This document shows, in pieces, positions 12,228 to 27,557 of a stretch of DNA of 64,000 nt. How positions within the stretch are numbered: the first letter of the stretch is position 1; the number at the start of each line of letters is the position of its first letter. The DNA comes from Druceiella hillmani (taxonomy: Eukaryota; Arthropoda; Insecta; Lepidoptera; Hepialidae): NCBI GenBank assembly GCA_039881145.1, contig JAYKKI010000064.1, positions 372,001 through 436,000 of the forward strand. The letters are read 5' to 3'. Both the position numbers and the translations under genes were made by a program. The notes below the pieces were generated by a model. The model had not been told where the DNA came from, did not search any database, and saw nothing but the letters and a program-made list of their open reading frames with translations.

Positions 12228-12415
12228 CGTCTAACTGCCTGTTAAAAATAGAAGACCTTAGTCGCATGCTTTCCGTACCTGAAGTAGGTGAATTTAGAGT
12301 GGCTCGTCTCTTTAAGTTGAATATGTCACTACTGCTTGGTTACTTAAGTTTTTCTACCACTATTTTAGTAGTAGTATTTCAGTTTTACTTCCTCAAAAGA
12401 AATAATACAATTTAG
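12228..12415 (+). CDS. Gr last exon, unit 2 copy
   Basis: This 188-nt exon has the same acceptor (TTTTTCCAG), the same phase and the same TAG stop as the Gr-A last exon. It encodes 61 residues, with two replacements against unit 1 (Ala to Glu in the EVGEFRV stretch and Val to Ile at the last residue). The FKLN...T-I-LVVVF-QF membrane segment is intact. No exon 2 or exon 3 lies immediately upstream in this unit; the nearest compatible phase-1 donor is at 904. It is either an orphan exon or an alternative 3' terminal exon. Confidence 0.75.
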
Positions 12416-14823
12416 CATAGATATTAAAAATTACCAGTATTATATAATAATGAAAATATATGTATTAAAATAAATTCAATTCAACAAAAGGAAGCCATAT
12501 AAACAAACTAGGACTTTAAGTCTGTTAAAATATAAAGTATGATGTGCAGCTACTACATTCAGAACATGAAGCAGTAGGAAAATGCATAGAATATGAATAT
12601 TTTATAAATTATGAACTGACGTGTTTTGCTGGAATCTATCATATTTTTAATTTTTGGTTCAGTAGAATGGTAAAGAAATTGGATAGTCGCATAAAAAACA
12701 GTTTAATGTTAGTTATATTTGTGAACTGAGAATTTTCTCGCAATGTGTGTATAAAAAGCATAATATTTGTGAATGATTACAACATTAATAAAAGATTACT
12801 ATTAACTAAAATGAATGTTTAATTTCACAAATATTTCATTGATCTGGATATGGCCTTTGCACAATATCGTCTATATGTAGTTATTCTTGTCTTATTTTTG
12901 TTGCACAATATGCAAGCGGCAATGCTTTTGTTTTAATATTATTCAGCACAAAATTGTACTTTCAATCATCATATAACAACGAATAATACGATAGTAGGTA
13001 TCTATCTACTTTGCAAATTCAATGGTTTGTGCTGAACTTTAAAGGAGAAAAAAATTATGAAATAATAATTAATATTTGCATCATGTGAATACGGTACTTC
13101 AATTGAGATGTCCGATACTCAATGTAAGGCTATACTCTGTGTTACAAGAATGTATGTCCGTCGAATGTTATTTGAGTTTGTAACTATGTACTTTTCACAG
13201 AAAATTTATTTATGTCTTTTTTACTCAATAAGGAGGATTCATTAATGTGAGATTATATTGCCTGATGGTTCTTTCTGTCTGATGAATCATTTAAAATATT
13301 TGCATGGAGCGAGGATAGAACCACATGTTCCCAACATTTTTTTTTTCTAATTAATGTCTGATATGTTCTGCACGAAATAAAAAATATTTTTACTGTACTG
13401 AAAAAATTCTTCAGATTAAAATTAAAAAAATAAATACAATTCTATATTACTGAAAATGGCACAATTATAAAAATATAATTTTTTTATTCAAGTTTCAAAC
13501 CTATAGGTTATGGTATATGAAGCAAACGTCAATGGCGTGGGGGGAAATGTTAAACAAACCGCATTTTATTGTGCTGTGTGCACCACTTGTGTGGTCACCC
13601 ACACTGACCACATTTCAAATCGATATTTTCATAAATTTTTGTTGACTTTTTGGTTAAATCATTAATTTCAATATTAATAATCAACTTAATATACAAATAA
13701 GCCAAAGTTCTTGTATTATTGCAAAGATTATACAAAATAAAAGAACTTGTAAAGTAATACTTATTCAATAGAGGTGACCACAGTTATTAACTGCAAAGCA
13801 ATTAAGGGCAAATAAGCTTGGAACTATAAAGATTCAATTTAAATTTATTGTTAAGATATAATTATACACATATACTATTTTTAAATATATTTAATGAAAT
13901 TCAATTCAAACATTTTTTTGTACGTATGTTAAAAAACCTCAGCTCATAAGGTTTATAAATCAATTAAATGACGGAGAATTTTCTGCTCATATAATAAAAT
14001 GAGTCTACGAAAATGGAGATGATCATTTAATTCAAGTTTTTGTTCACATTTAAATAGATTCAGGTGTTTAAATTGAAAAGCAATCTGCCATTGAAATCAA
14101 TCACCACACAGTGACATGGTCGAATTTGAGTTAGAATTGAATATTTCAAAATTTTAATGCCGAATCTAAAAAACCCCCAACAGACTTTATATTCTTATTT
14201 TATATATACATTATTTCAAATATTTTTACTTTTTATGAATTATGTTTTTTCCTTAGAATGTATAAAAAACGCTCTATTTGTAGATACATTTGTCTCTATG
14301 TGCTCTTTTATCTTGGGAATCACTCTTTTATCAAAATGAATCCAGCAGTTTTAAAATTACATCTGTGTAAATTATTAAGGCCTGTATGTTAAAATAAAAT
14401 TGGTTCAGACTTTCTTGTATGATTTAGGTACAAATGAAAAATAATTTTAAATGTATTTGTTGCAGCAAGCAGACTACCCAAATGTAATTAATGTTACTCA
14501 AGTTTTGATGCAATTATTCAGTTCCTCTATAAAAACGTCAAATTAAAATGACGACATCTATATGAATTTGGTCTCTTATCTTCAAAAAACTTATGTTACG
14601 TAGATAACAATTACTTGAATCTGTTTTAGAGTGGGACATGTATTTGTTCACTTTTGGAAAAATATGTACAAAAATGAAACTATTCAGAGAGTGGAATAAT
14701 ATTATTTCCTATAATTATTTCGAAAGGGAACTTAAAAGTGATTAGTAATGTCTTTCAATATATCATTGTCACAGTGCTGAGAGACAGAAGCATAAATAGT
14801 GTTTATTAGAAAGTTTAGAGCTT

Positions 14824-14855
<32 letters not shown>

Positions 14856-14868
14856 CACGTATATACAA

Positions 14869-14906
<38 letters not shown>

Positions 14907-17119
14907 ATATGTATACAATGTAATTCTTTTTCTAAAACATGAAGTATCCTTCTTTGTTTTCTCTGCTTCTAGTCTCATTACATTTTGAGCATTATTTTAC
15001 TTAATGATTTAATATTTTATTATTAAAAACTCTGGCTGTAAATAGTTGTAAAAAGAGTATTAAAGTTAAAAGTAATGTATTTAAAATGGACTCTTCTTAA
15101 GCTAAAAATACAAAAAACATGAGTCACTAAAAATACAGCTCATAATCAGCGAACATGAGTAGAGTTGTAATAATATAATTTTAGATAGAGATTACATCTG
15201 TGCTGATGAAATACATAGGTATATTTGTGTGTAATTTACACACGAATGTCTTGCCACAGACATTTGTCTAATGGAGAATATAGACTAATAATAATTACAT
15301 TTGGTACAACATAACTTGAGTCAATGTAATGTTGTCTTTTCATTTTAATAATTTCTCTTCTGAAGTCTATTGCCACGTAGAAACTTGTTCAAGAACTTTA
15401 ACACATTAGCTTGTGTTGTATCATTTATAATGAATTAATTGCTTTCAGGATTAACCTCTATAAGTTGTTTCATAACATCAGAATAAATTCATTGGATGAC
15501 ATCACTGGCAAACGAAAATTGTTTTGACAATTAATGTAATCGCTTGTTATCTATGTTAATTTAAAAATATTTTGGTTTTTATACCTAAATTATTAAACTA
15601 AATGTGGTCAGATAATTAAGAAATTCCCACACTACACTCTGTCATTATATTTTGCTCTGCTTGCTTAGTCAATATGCAAATAAAATATTTTAAACATGTA
15701 AATACATACATACACAGGTATTCGTTCTGTAGGTCACATGTTGTCAAATTGTGAAAGTACACTGGACAGGGATAGAAGTAAATGATCGCTCAGTTTGAAT
15801 TTTAACCTGAATCACTTTGACAGTCTTAACAAATTCTCCTTATCGAAATTAACCTGCATGAATTCTTCTGCGTGAACCCAAATTATTAAAGGTCAAATTG
15901 CTAAAAAATATGTCGTCTAGTTAAGGGATAATCTAATAATCCACTCAATAAAATGTCATTTTGACAGAATAAATATAAATTGGGTTAGGATTATATCAAA
16001 AGTCCAAAGGAATCTTCGTAAAGGTCTGATCATTCGTCTTAAAAAATATGGTTAGTTTCTTCATTTTTCCCTAAATTTCTTGTAACTGGTGACCTTTGGC
16101 AAAAATTAGATATACTTAAATAAAACCATCAAATTTCCTGAAGAAAATATTCCTTTTCATTTAGTAAATTTTGAGATAATTGATAGGAATGTTGTCTAAT
16201 ATGTTCCAAAGTGGCTGTTGTCATAGTTTTTGTGAATAGTTAAATATTACAAGCTTCACAAGCAGACGATCTTTTACACAATTTCAAATACATATACGTA
16301 TGCAAATTATATACTCACTTAAATACATACTCATTTAAGTATACATATAAATTTACACTGTACTGTTTGGTCAAAAAATTTTCTAAATATGAAATAACAA
16401 ATACTATAAATGTATGAGAGCAAATTATAGTGCACATATTGAACAGATATTTTGAATAAGGTTCACCTTGACTCACTACTTAGGAGCGTTCACCCTAAAT
16501 GAGTATTCACAGAAAAATACATTGTAATTAGCAGTTGGAAGCTTTTACTAAGTAATCCCACACCATAAATCTGGTATAATTAAATATTTAGCTTATATAT
16601 CACACTCTAGAGGCGATATACAATAATGATTTTATATTGAACACAATTTCTATTCAGTTTAATTATGATCTATATTCAGAATCATAATTATATCAGTTGA
16701 GTTTAAAACTATCATTAAAATAGAAAATTATTCGTAGTCTGCCTAATTTGTTTTTCACATTTCAGAGGCTTACATATATTTGTTTTTAAGGAAATGCTTG
16801 TTAAGAAATTATGTCTAGCAAATGAAACGCCACGTTTTTCAAAAGTAATACGGATAGGTGATTAGTGAATAATTTATTACCTATATAAAATGTATCAACG
16901 AGGTCAACACATTGATGTAGATATGAAAGTATACAACATATTTCAATGTGAATTGGTGGATGAGAACAATACCACATAGATAATAATTATGAAAAGTTCA
17001 TTCTTTATGAATGTCATAAACCGAATGCTTTTTTACTGATTAATTGTCATGCTAAGACATTGACTCTTCTAATTATGGTTACGTAACTGCAAAGAAATTT
17101 TCATTGTTTTCAGTTTCAC
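12416..17119. other. Unit 2 spacer, no gene seen
   Basis: The spacer holds a 61-codon ORF (12544-12729), the residual left arm of the inverted repeat (about 13,230-13,480), a 60-codon hydrophobic ORF (14157-14339) and a microsatellite. I recognise no family. Confidence 0.5.
14824..14915. repeat. Interrupted TA/TG microsatellite, unit 2
   Basis: TA runs broken by CATA and CACGTATA steps, then a TG run of about 20 bp. The interruption pattern is identical in units 3 and 4. Such tracts mutate fast, so this identity shows how recent the amplification is. Confidence 0.95.
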
Positions 17120-18166
17120 TCTATCTTCCAAAATCCACTACTACAATCTAGCTTTGTGATCTATTTAGTACCTGCGAGTTTATCTATGATGTCTTCAACG
17201 TATGTAAATATTTATGTTGACGTACAGTGAATTTATTTAAATGCTTAAGATCCAGACATGTTATTAACTTTCCATTACTTTTTTAGATATCATAATTAAT
17301 TTAATCCATTCTACTGGTTCATCCACTTTTCTATTATATCTTGTGCTGCCATTAAGTTAAGTTCTTATTTAAATGACTCCTGCAAAGCTAGTGGAATAAA
17401 TCGAGGTGGATTTGCCCTTGGACGGGCATTATCCTGTAATTGAATATCATAGTTTTTTAAAACATCCAATGCCATGATACACTTGTAAATATTTGTCAGT
17501 AATTTTTTGTAAATCATCCTTGTCTATATTATATTCACAAATTAAATGTTATCATATCTTCCATTTTATAAATAACACTTACTTACCGAGATACCTTTAA
17601 CAGGATATCAACTTATCATCCAAAGTTAACTACTTTGGTTTTATTGGTTTCTTAATAATAAACATTAGATTTACCCTGTTTGTGTCACGTTTTCATACGT
17701 GCTAAAAGACACGCAATTCACTGGAACACCCGTCAAGTTTTACTCTTGTCTTATTATTTATGTAAATATTTTCACACCACCCACTTGTATTAACTATGAC
17801 TATATTACCTAAGAAAAAGCTTTCTTCACATTCTTCTACTTGAGCAAGTAGTTGAGCTGATTGTCCTGCATTAGCATTATTTTTCTTCTGAATTATTTTG
17901 CCTTTACTGTCGTTGCAACTTATGCCATTCGCAGAACACTTATGTGTTGAAAACCACAAATTCCGACATTAAAACTTTGTTTAACCTCTGTTTTTTGGTG
18001 AATTACAATTTGTAAACATTTTAGATTTATTAATATTTAATACAGATTCCTCTTATTTTCTGGTGCACTAATTTCTTTCAATTGTTTCTGTGACAATTCT
18101 GAAACTTTGCGAATTGAAACAGCTTTCTCTTATGTTAAATTAGCTTCTCTTAACAATCGTTCTTAT
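17120..18166 (-). mobile_element. Ty3/gypsy-type remnant, unit 2
   Basis: Same order of gag, protease-region and reverse transcriptase relics as in unit 1, with further substitutions against unit 1 (for example Trp-Cys-Glu-Asn preceded by Gly instead of Glu). It is interrupted by stops and not functional. Confidence 0.75.
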
Positions 18167-18186
18167 GAAAAATTCAAATTTGCTGC

Positions 18187-20937
18187 CTGCAATTATGAAA
18201 AATTCAAATTTTTGATACCATAGTTTCCAGACAAGTGCATTAATATTAATAGTGAGATTTATTTCTCCAATAACATGTAAATCTTGTCTTTGACATTATA
18301 CTGATGTACCGTCTTGACTGGTCCATGTGTTTTGATCTGTTTCCAACAATTTTACTTAGAGTGTGGTCACATCTTTAGCTGTCAATTGTATTCAATACTC
18401 TAATAACCTTTAAACCTGATCAGTTATATTAATAAGTTTTCTTCTGACACCATGTTATTTTTTTTAATTAGGATGATTGTTCACAATAATTAGCATTTTT
18501 TTATTTCATATCTATATATTTACTTGTATCATGACTATGTAATTTCTTACATGTTAAGACTTCAACTGGGGTCCTCATTGCAGGGTACACCTCACGTGAC
18601 CCAGTCCTACCAATTCATTCTCATACCATTTTCAAGTCACATCTGAAAATGATCTGAAAATAGAACATATCTGAATCTGTTAATTATTGAGAATAAAAAA
18701 GTTGTTTCCGTACACAAATACCTAAGTAAGGTCCTGTGTGCTGACATTAAATACAAGATTGAAACAGAGATTGAAACAGAGAATTAAAAATTAGATGCGC
18801 CCACACAAAAGTGATTTATGTTTGAAGATTAGCATTTTCCAATCATTTAAAAAAGACCTTAATTTCAATATGGACTTAAAGAAATGATTAGATTACGAGA
18901 TAAATCAAATAATGACTTTGAGGGACATAATTATATATTGTAATTACTTGTGCATATAGTTTGGTCATTAAATTAATAAATAATTACACACAGCTAATAT
19001 TATTTGTGTGTTTTCACTTTTGCCATTAAGGAAAAGAACTCTGGAATATGCTTCTGATTCTAATTATAAATAATTTTTGCATAGGTAATATACATACCAT
19101 ATTACCAACAAAAAACGCCAATTACCACATCCAAGTGTCCACTGTTACCGCATGTTTTGAACTTCAGTTTGAGGGTTGGTATATTGAAGTTTGGTATAGT
19201 GCTACTATTTTAAATATGGTTTATTACCATACATACTCAAACTTTAATCGAAATTAATATCTTGGAGAATTGTTGATAAAAGTAATGCAAATATAAATAA
19301 GAAGGCAGAACAATATTTAGTATGGCACATCTGAAAAAATTTTCAATTTTATAAATTTAATTTGTTAGACACAATGGTTATTTTAAATATTTCCTCTTTA
19401 CCAAGAAGTTTCCAGTCTGATGTATTTGCATAAAAAGTTACAATATAGTTAGTTCAATAAAAGCATGCAGAATTACCTTTTTAGGACTTTTTATATTATA
19501 TCATGACTACAGTTATTTATTTGTAAAAAAGCTATGTAAATAATTATAATTTAAACAGTTTTCAACCAATAATTAATTTTTGGTCGTTTAAATTATGCTA
19601 ATTTTTACATGAATAGTACATATTAATTTATTAATTTTAATGTACAAGTAAATAAGACAAATATATAAGACAGATTTATTACTGCAGCAGCTAGAGCACC
19701 AGGTAATGAAATATATTATGTGTTGTCGAAGACTGCGACAGGTTGTGGATACAGTTGTAAAACAAAATTAATAAAAAATAGTCAAAACAATAACCAGAAA
19801 ATATCAAGTAAAAAGTAACTACACATAAAAAGTAACAAAACAATAACCACATGTATGTAATATATTGGGAAAACTAAAGGAGGACAAAGCTAAAAAACTA
19901 AGGAGGGGACAATGGGGATTTACGAACGGGGTTTATGAAAGGAATTTTTTTCAGATGACCTCTGAATGTGCAACATTGGGTGCATTGTGGGCATCAGTGT
20001 ATTACTTATTCCACAATGTGGCAGTATGGACAGTGAAGGAATATTCATAGAAGGAGGTCTGTCTCACATTTAGGGACAAATAAAGTAAGGAGATTTCTAG
20101 AACTAATTACGTGGACACCTAAGGTTGGGAGTCTAGACCTGAGGTAATCAGGGCCACGAGAATATTTAAATTTAAGAAGAAGGCAGAGAATAAGCAGATT
20201 GCAACGGCAGTATATATTTATCCAGATCATCTGCGCCCTGTATTCACAATACTTTGTCAAATTGCCCAAGGTTGAAAATGTAGCAAATGTGCAATTTTCA
20301 AGTCATTCCCATTGTTATTTTATTGAGTGATCATTGCTAAGACCAAAATAACCAAGCAAAGGTAGCAAGAACATTTGATTTTGGTGTATTTTAATTTATG
20401 ATGGGTTAGGATGTAAATAATTGTTGTAAATATTGAAAGTATTCTATAATACTTTTTATGACTAAAGTCGTTTATTTGCCAACTAAAGTACAGTAGGTGA
20501 ATCATGGGGTTTATATATGTTTTACATACAATAGTAAAAAAGATATATGACATTAATGACATGTTTCATTAAAATAGTTTTATTAGAGAGTGTTTCAAAA
20601 GGCTAAGCCTGAAACTAATGTCCAAAATACATGGGAATGGTGTTCACTCAGACTTGGTTACTGGTATTTGGTAATGGTAATATAGTATATACATTATGTA
20701 AGCAAACACTAATAATAGATAGTGTTTAAATGGAATTCTATAAAAGTTCCACATAAAAAGATCAATATTATGTGTTATTACTCGTGTTAAGCACTCAAGA
20801 GATTCCACACAATGATAAACTAATGACTGTTTATTCAAAAGGCATTCAATCAATAATATGACACTTGTGCCTTAGACACTGAATAAAATAGTTGTGCGGG
20901 AATCCAGTTGGAATACTAAGATTTTATAAGAATTAAT
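18187..20937. other. Unit 2 right third, no recognisable gene
   Basis: Near-identical copy of 8816-11566. It contains the same unassigned short ORFs (19048-19257, 19865-20050 plus; 20644-20853, 20916-21152 minus). Confidence 0.45.
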
Positions 20938-21246
20938 ATGGGCGACGAGTCTATTGAAAAAGCACTTTCGCCAATTTTAATATACCAGCATATATTTGGT
21001 GTATGCAGAACAAGTACAAACCAAATTCCCACCAGATTTACATTATGATGTAGAAAGTTATATACCTTGCTAATAATTGGAATGTTCATGGTGCAATACA
21101 CTTGGCTAATAATTGCAACATTGATGGAGCTGCATATGCCAGTTTTAATCAAACATGGTCGGCAACTTTTACTGGCATTTAAGACATTTCAGATGATACT
21201 TGTTCTGCGCATATTGTTGATTGATATAACTCTAACAACTCTTTGA
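20938..21246 (+). pseudogene. Truncated Gr N-terminal exon at the unit 2/3 junction
   Basis: Copy of 11567-11875 with the same ATG, the same in-frame TGA and the same chimeric end at the junction 21230/21231. Confidence 0.8.
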
Positions 21247-21598
21247 GTCCATCTCCAAGTTGAGAAATTTGTGCCTCATGAGGCCTACTTCAATTGTAAA
21301 TGTCGGGTTAAGTATTTTTTTTTGTATCTGCAAAGACTGAAACAAAAATATCCAGATCTGAATTTAGTCAACTAATACCTGCTCCATAGGAATGGATGCA
21401 TTGGTGCCATGCTTGCTTATATTATAAGCTAGTTGCTGATAGAAAATATGAATTGATTATTTCTTTCATATGAAAACATCAATCATTTACCTCATAATTA
21501 TTAATAATTCTTCTTTACGGAGTGAGAAATTATTAGAATGTTACTAAAAACTCACCTTATAAAATATTCAATGTCTAAAACGAGATGTGTTTTTCCAG

Positions 21599-21786
21599 CG
21601 TCTAACTGCCTGTTAAAAATAGAAGACCTTAGTCGCATGCTTTCCGTACCTGAAGTAGGTGAATTTAGAGTGGCTCGTCTCTTTAAGTTGAATATGTCAC
21701 TACTGCTTGGTTACTTAAGTTTTTCTACCACTATTTTAGTAGTAGTATTTCAGTTTTACTTCCTCAAAAGAAATAATACAATTTAG
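21599..21786 (+). CDS. Gr last exon, unit 3 copy
   Basis: Identical in sequence to the unit 2 copy (188 nt, phase-1 acceptor, TAG stop), with its C-terminal Gr membrane segment and QF motif open. Confidence 0.75.
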
Positions 21787-24194
21787 CATAGATATTAAAA
21801 ATTACCAGTATTATATAATAATGAAAATATATGTATTAAAATAAATTCAATTCAACAAAAGGAAGCCATATAAACAAACTAGGACTTTAAGTCTGTTAAA
21901 ATATAAAGTATGATGTGCAGCTACTACATTCAGAACATGAAGCAGTAGGAAAATGCATAGAATATGAATATTTTATAAATTATGAACTGACGTGTTTTGC
22001 TGGAATCTATCATATTTTTAATTTTTGGTTCAGTAGAATGGTAAAGAAATTGGATAGTCGCATAAAAAACAGTTTAATGTTAGTTATATTTGTGAACTGA
22101 GAATTTTCTCGCAATGTGTGTATAAAAAGCATAATATTTGTGAATGATTACAACATTAATAAAAGATTACTATTAACTAAAATGAATGTTTAATTTCACA
22201 AATATTTCATTGATCTGGATATGGCCTTTGCACAATATCGTCTATATGTAGTTATTCTTGTCTTATTTTTGTTGCACAATATGCAAGCGGCAATGCTTTT
22301 GTTTTAATATTATTCAGCACAAAATTGTACTTTCAATCATCATATAACAACGAATAATACGATAGTAGGTATCTATCTACTTTGCAAATTCAATGGTTTG
22401 TGCTGAACTTTAAAGGAGAAAAAAATTATGAAATAATAATTAATATTTGCATCATGTGAATACGGTACTTCAATTGAGATGTCCGATACTCAATGTAAGG
22501 CTATACTCTGTGTTACAAGAATGTATGTCCGTCGAATGTTATTTGAGTTTGTAACTATGTACTTTTCACAGAAAATTTATTTATGTCTTTTTTACTCAAT
22601 AAGGAGGATTCATTAATGTGAGATTATATTGCCTGATGGTTCTTTCTGTCTGATGAATCATTTAAAATATTTGCATGGAGCGAGGATAGAACCACATGTT
22701 CCCAACATTTTTTTTTTCTAATTAATGTCTGATATGTTCTGCACGAAATAAAAAATATTTTTACTGTACTGAAAAAATTCTTCAGATTAAAATTAAAAAA
22801 ATAAATACAATTCTATATTACTGAAAATGGCACAATTATAAAAATATAATTTTTTTATTCAAGTTTCAAACCTATAGGTTATGGTATATGAAGCAAACGT
22901 CAATGGCGTGGGGGGAAATGTTAAACAAACCGCATTTTATTGTGCTGTGTGCACCACTTGTGTGGTCACCCACACTGACCACATTTCAAATCGATATTTT
23001 CATAAATTTTTGTTGACTTTTTGGTTAAATCATTAATTTCAATATTAATAATCAACTTAATATACAAATAAGCCAAAGTTCTTGTATTATTGCAAAGATT
23101 ATACAAAATAAAAGAACTTGTAAAGTAATACTTATTCAATAGAGGTGACCACAGTTATTAACTGCAAAGCAATTAAGGGCAAATAAGCTTGGAACTATAA
23201 AGATTCAATTTAAATTTATTGTTAAGATATAATTATACACATATACTATTTTTAAATATATTTAATGAAATTCAATTCAAACATTTTTTTGTACGTATGT
23301 TAAAAAACCTCAGCTCATAAGGTTTATAAATCAATTAAATGACGGAGAATTTTCTGCTCATATAATAAAATGAGTCTACGAAAATGGAGATGATCATTTA
23401 ATTCAAGTTTTTGTTCACATTTAAATAGATTCAGGTGTTTAAATTGAAAAGCAATCTGCCATTGAAATCAATCACCACACAGTGACATGGTCGAATTTGA
23501 GTTAGAATTGAATATTTCAAAATTTTAATGCCGAATCTAAAAAACCCCCAACAGACTTTATATTCTTATTTTATATATACATTATTTCAAATATTTTTAC
23601 TTTTTATGAATTATGTTTTTTCCTTAGAATGTATAAAAAACGCTCTATTTGTAGATACATTTGTCTCTATGTGCTCTTTTATCTTGGGAATCACTCTTTT
23701 ATCAAAATGAATCCAGCAGTTTTAAAATTACATCTGTGTAAATTATTAAGGCCTGTATGTTAAAATAAAATTGGTTCAGACTTTCTTGTATGATTTAGGT
23801 ACAAATGAAAAATAATTTTAAATGTATTTGTTGCAGCAAGCAGACTACCCAAATGTAATTAATGTTACTCAAGTTTTGATGCAATTATTCAGTTCCTCTA
23901 TAAAAACGTCAAATTAAAATGACGACATCTATATGAATTTGGTCTCTTATCTTCAAAAAACTTATGTTACGTAGATAACAATTACTTGAATCTGTTTTAG
24001 AGTGGGACATGTATTTGTTCACTTTTGGAAAAATATGTACAAAAATGAAACTATTCAGAGAGTGGAATAATATTATTTCCTATAATTATTTCGAAAGGGA
24101 ACTTAAAAGTGATTAGTAATGTCTTTCAATATATCATTGTCACAGTGCTGAGAGACAGAAGCATAAATAGTGTTTATTAGAAAGTTTAGAGCTT

Positions 24195-24226
<32 letters not shown>

Positions 24227-24239
24227 CACGTATATACAA

Positions 24240-24277
<38 letters not shown>

Positions 24278-26490
24278 ATATGTATACAATGTAATTCTTT
24301 TTCTAAAACATGAAGTATCCTTCTTTGTTTTCTCTGCTTCTAGTCTCATTACATTTTGAGCATTATTTTACTTAATGATTTAATATTTTATTATTAAAAA
24401 CTCTGGCTGTAAATAGTTGTAAAAAGAGTATTAAAGTTAAAAGTAATGTATTTAAAATGGACTCTTCTTAAGCTAAAAATACAAAAAACATGAGTCACTA
24501 AAAATACAGCTCATAATCAGCGAACATGAGTAGAGTTGTAATAATATAATTTTAGATAGAGATTACATCTGTGCTGATGAAATACATAGGTATATTTGTG
24601 TGTAATTTACACACGAATGTCTTGCCACAGACATTTGTCTAATGGAGAATATAGACTAATAATAATTACATTTGGTACAACATAACTTGAGTCAATGTAA
24701 TGTTGTCTTTTCATTTTAATAATTTCTCTTCTGAAGTCTATTGCCACGTAGAAACTTGTTCAAGAACTTTAACACATTAGCTTGTGTTGTATCATTTATA
24801 ATGAATTAATTGCTTTCAGGATTAACCTCTATAAGTTGTTTCATAACATCAGAATAAATTCATTGGATGACATCACTGGCAAACGAAAATTGTTTTGACA
24901 ATTAATGTAATCGCTTGTTATCTATGTTAATTTAAAAATATTTTGGTTTTTATACCTAAATTATTAAACTAAATGTGGTCAGATAATTAAGAAATTCCCA
25001 CACTACACTCTGTCATTATATTTTGCTCTGCTTGCTTAGTCAATATGCAAATAAAATATTTTAAACATGTAAATACATACATACACAGGTATTCGTTCTG
25101 TAGGTCACATGTTGTCAAATTGTGAAAGTACACTGGACAGGGATAGAAGTAAATGATCGCTCAGTTTGAATTTTAACCTGAATCACTTTGACAGTCTTAA
25201 CAAATTCTCCTTATCGAAATTAACCTGCATGAATTCTTCTGCGTGAACCCAAATTATTAAAGGTCAAATTGCTAAAAAATATGTCGTCTAGTTAAGGGAT
25301 AATCTAATAATCCACTCAATAAAATGTCATTTTGACAGAATAAATATAAATTGGGTTAGGATTATATCAAAAGTCCAAAGGAATCTTCGTAAAGGTCTGA
25401 TCATTCGTCTTAAAAAATATGGTTAGTTTCTTCATTTTTCCCTAAATTTCTTGTAACTGGTGACCTTTGGCAAAAATTAGATATACTTAAATAAAACCAT
25501 CAAATTTCCTGAAGAAAATATTCCTTTTCATTTAGTAAATTTTGAGATAATTGATAGGAATGTTGTCTAATATGTTCCAAAGTGGCTGTTGTCATAGTTT
25601 TTGTGAATAGTTAAATATTACAAGCTTCACAAGCAGACGATCTTTTACACAATTTCAAATACATATACGTATGCAAATTATATACTCACTTAAATACATA
25701 CTCATTTAAGTATACATATAAATTTACACTGTACTGTTTGGTCAAAAAATTTTCTAAATATGAAATAACAAATACTATAAATGTATGAGAGCAAATTATA
25801 GTGCACATATTGAACAGATATTTTGAATAAGGTTCACCTTGACTCACTACTTAGGAGCGTTCACCCTAAATGAGTATTCACAGAAAAATACATTGTAATT
25901 AGCAGTTGGAAGCTTTTACTAAGTAATCCCACACCATAAATCTGGTATAATTAAATATTTAGCTTATATATCACACTCTAGAGGCGATATACAATAATGA
26001 TTTTATATTGAACACAATTTCTATTCAGTTTAATTATGATCTATATTCAGAATCATAATTATATCAGTTGAGTTTAAAACTATCATTAAAATAGAAAATT
26101 ATTCGTAGTCTGCCTAATTTGTTTTTCACATTTCAGAGGCTTACATATATTTGTTTTTAAGGAAATGCTTGTTAAGAAATTATGTCTAGCAAATGAAACG
26201 CCACGTTTTTCAAAAGTAATACGGATAGGTGATTAGTGAATAATTTATTACCTATATAAAATGTATCAACGAGGTCAACACATTGATGTAGATATGAAAG
26301 TATACAACATATTTCAATGTGAATTGGTGGATGAGAACAATACCACATAGATAATAATTATGAAAAGTTCATTCTTTATGAATGTCATAAACCGAATGCT
26401 TTTTTACTGATTAATTGTCATGCTAAGACATTGACTCTTCTAATTATGGTTACGTAACTGCAAAGAAATTTTCATTGTTTTCAGTTTCAC
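21787..26490. other. Unit 3 spacer, no gene seen
   Basis: Copy of 12416-17119; same content, including ORFs at 21915-22100 and 23528-23710 that I regard as non-coding. Confidence 0.5.
24195..24286. repeat. Interrupted TA/TG microsatellite, unit 3
   Basis: Same interruption pattern as at 14824-14915. Confidence 0.95.
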
Positions 26491-27537
26491 TCTATCTTCC
26501 AAAATCCACTACTACAATCTAGCTTTGTGATCTATTTAGTACCTGCGAGTTTATCTATGATGTCTTCAACGTATGTAAATATTTATGTTGACGTACAGTG
26601 AATTTATTTAAATGCTTAAGATCCAGACATGTTATTAACTTTCCATTACTTTTTTAGATATCATAATTAATTTAATCCATTCTACTGGTTCATCCACTTT
26701 TCTATTATATCTTGTGCTGCCATTAAGTTAAGTTCTTATTTAAATGACTCCTGCAAAGCTAGTGGAATAAATCGAGGTGGATTTGCCCTTGGACGGGCAT
26801 TATCCTGTAATTGAATATCATAGTTTTTTAAAACATCCAATGCCATGATACACTTGTAAATATTTGTCAGTAATTTTTTGTAAATCATCCTTGTCTATAT
26901 TATATTCACAAATTAAATGTTATCATATCTTCCATTTTATAAATAACACTTACTTACCGAGATACCTTTAACAGGATATCAACTTATCATCCAAAGTTAA
27001 CTACTTTGGTTTTATTGGTTTCTTAATAATAAACATTAGATTTACCCTGTTTGTGTCACGTTTTCATACGTGCTAAAAGACACGCAATTCACTGGAACAC
27101 CCGTCAAGTTTTACTCTTGTCTTATTATTTATGTAAATATTTTCACACCACCCACTTGTATTAACTATGACTATATTACCTAAGAAAAAGCTTTCTTCAC
27201 ATTCTTCTACTTGAGCAAGTAGTTGAGCTGATTGTCCTGCATTAGCATTATTTTTCTTCTGAATTATTTTGCCTTTACTGTCGTTGCAACTTATGCCATT
27301 CGCAGAACACTTATGTGTTGAAAACCACAAATTCCGACATTAAAACTTTGTTTAACCTCTGTTTTTTGGTGAATTACAATTTGTAAACATTTTAGATTTA
27401 TTAATATTTAATACAGATTCCTCTTATTTTCTGGTGCACTAATTTCTTTCAATTGTTTCTGTGACAATTCTGAAACTTTGCGAATTGAAACAGCTTTCTC
27501 TTATGTTAAATTAGCTTCTCTTAACAATCGTTCTTAT
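26491..27537 (-). mobile_element. Ty3/gypsy-type remnant, unit 3
   Basis: Copy of the unit 2 remnant with the same disabling lesions. Confidence 0.75.
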
Positions 27538-27557
27538 GAAAAATTCAAATTTGCTGC

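Larger units (their letters stand above)
11860..21230 (+). repeat. Tandem array unit 2 (9,371 bp)
   Basis: Exactly 9,371 bp separates equivalent points of units 2, 3 and 4. Unit 2 differs from unit 3 at only two sites that I noticed, 20401 (A, against T) and 20796 (C, against G). Compared with unit 1 it lacks the right arm of the 3.5-4.1 kb inverted repeat, lacks the left arm of the 6.98 kb hairpin and has an insertion near 13,045-13,110. Confidence 0.97.
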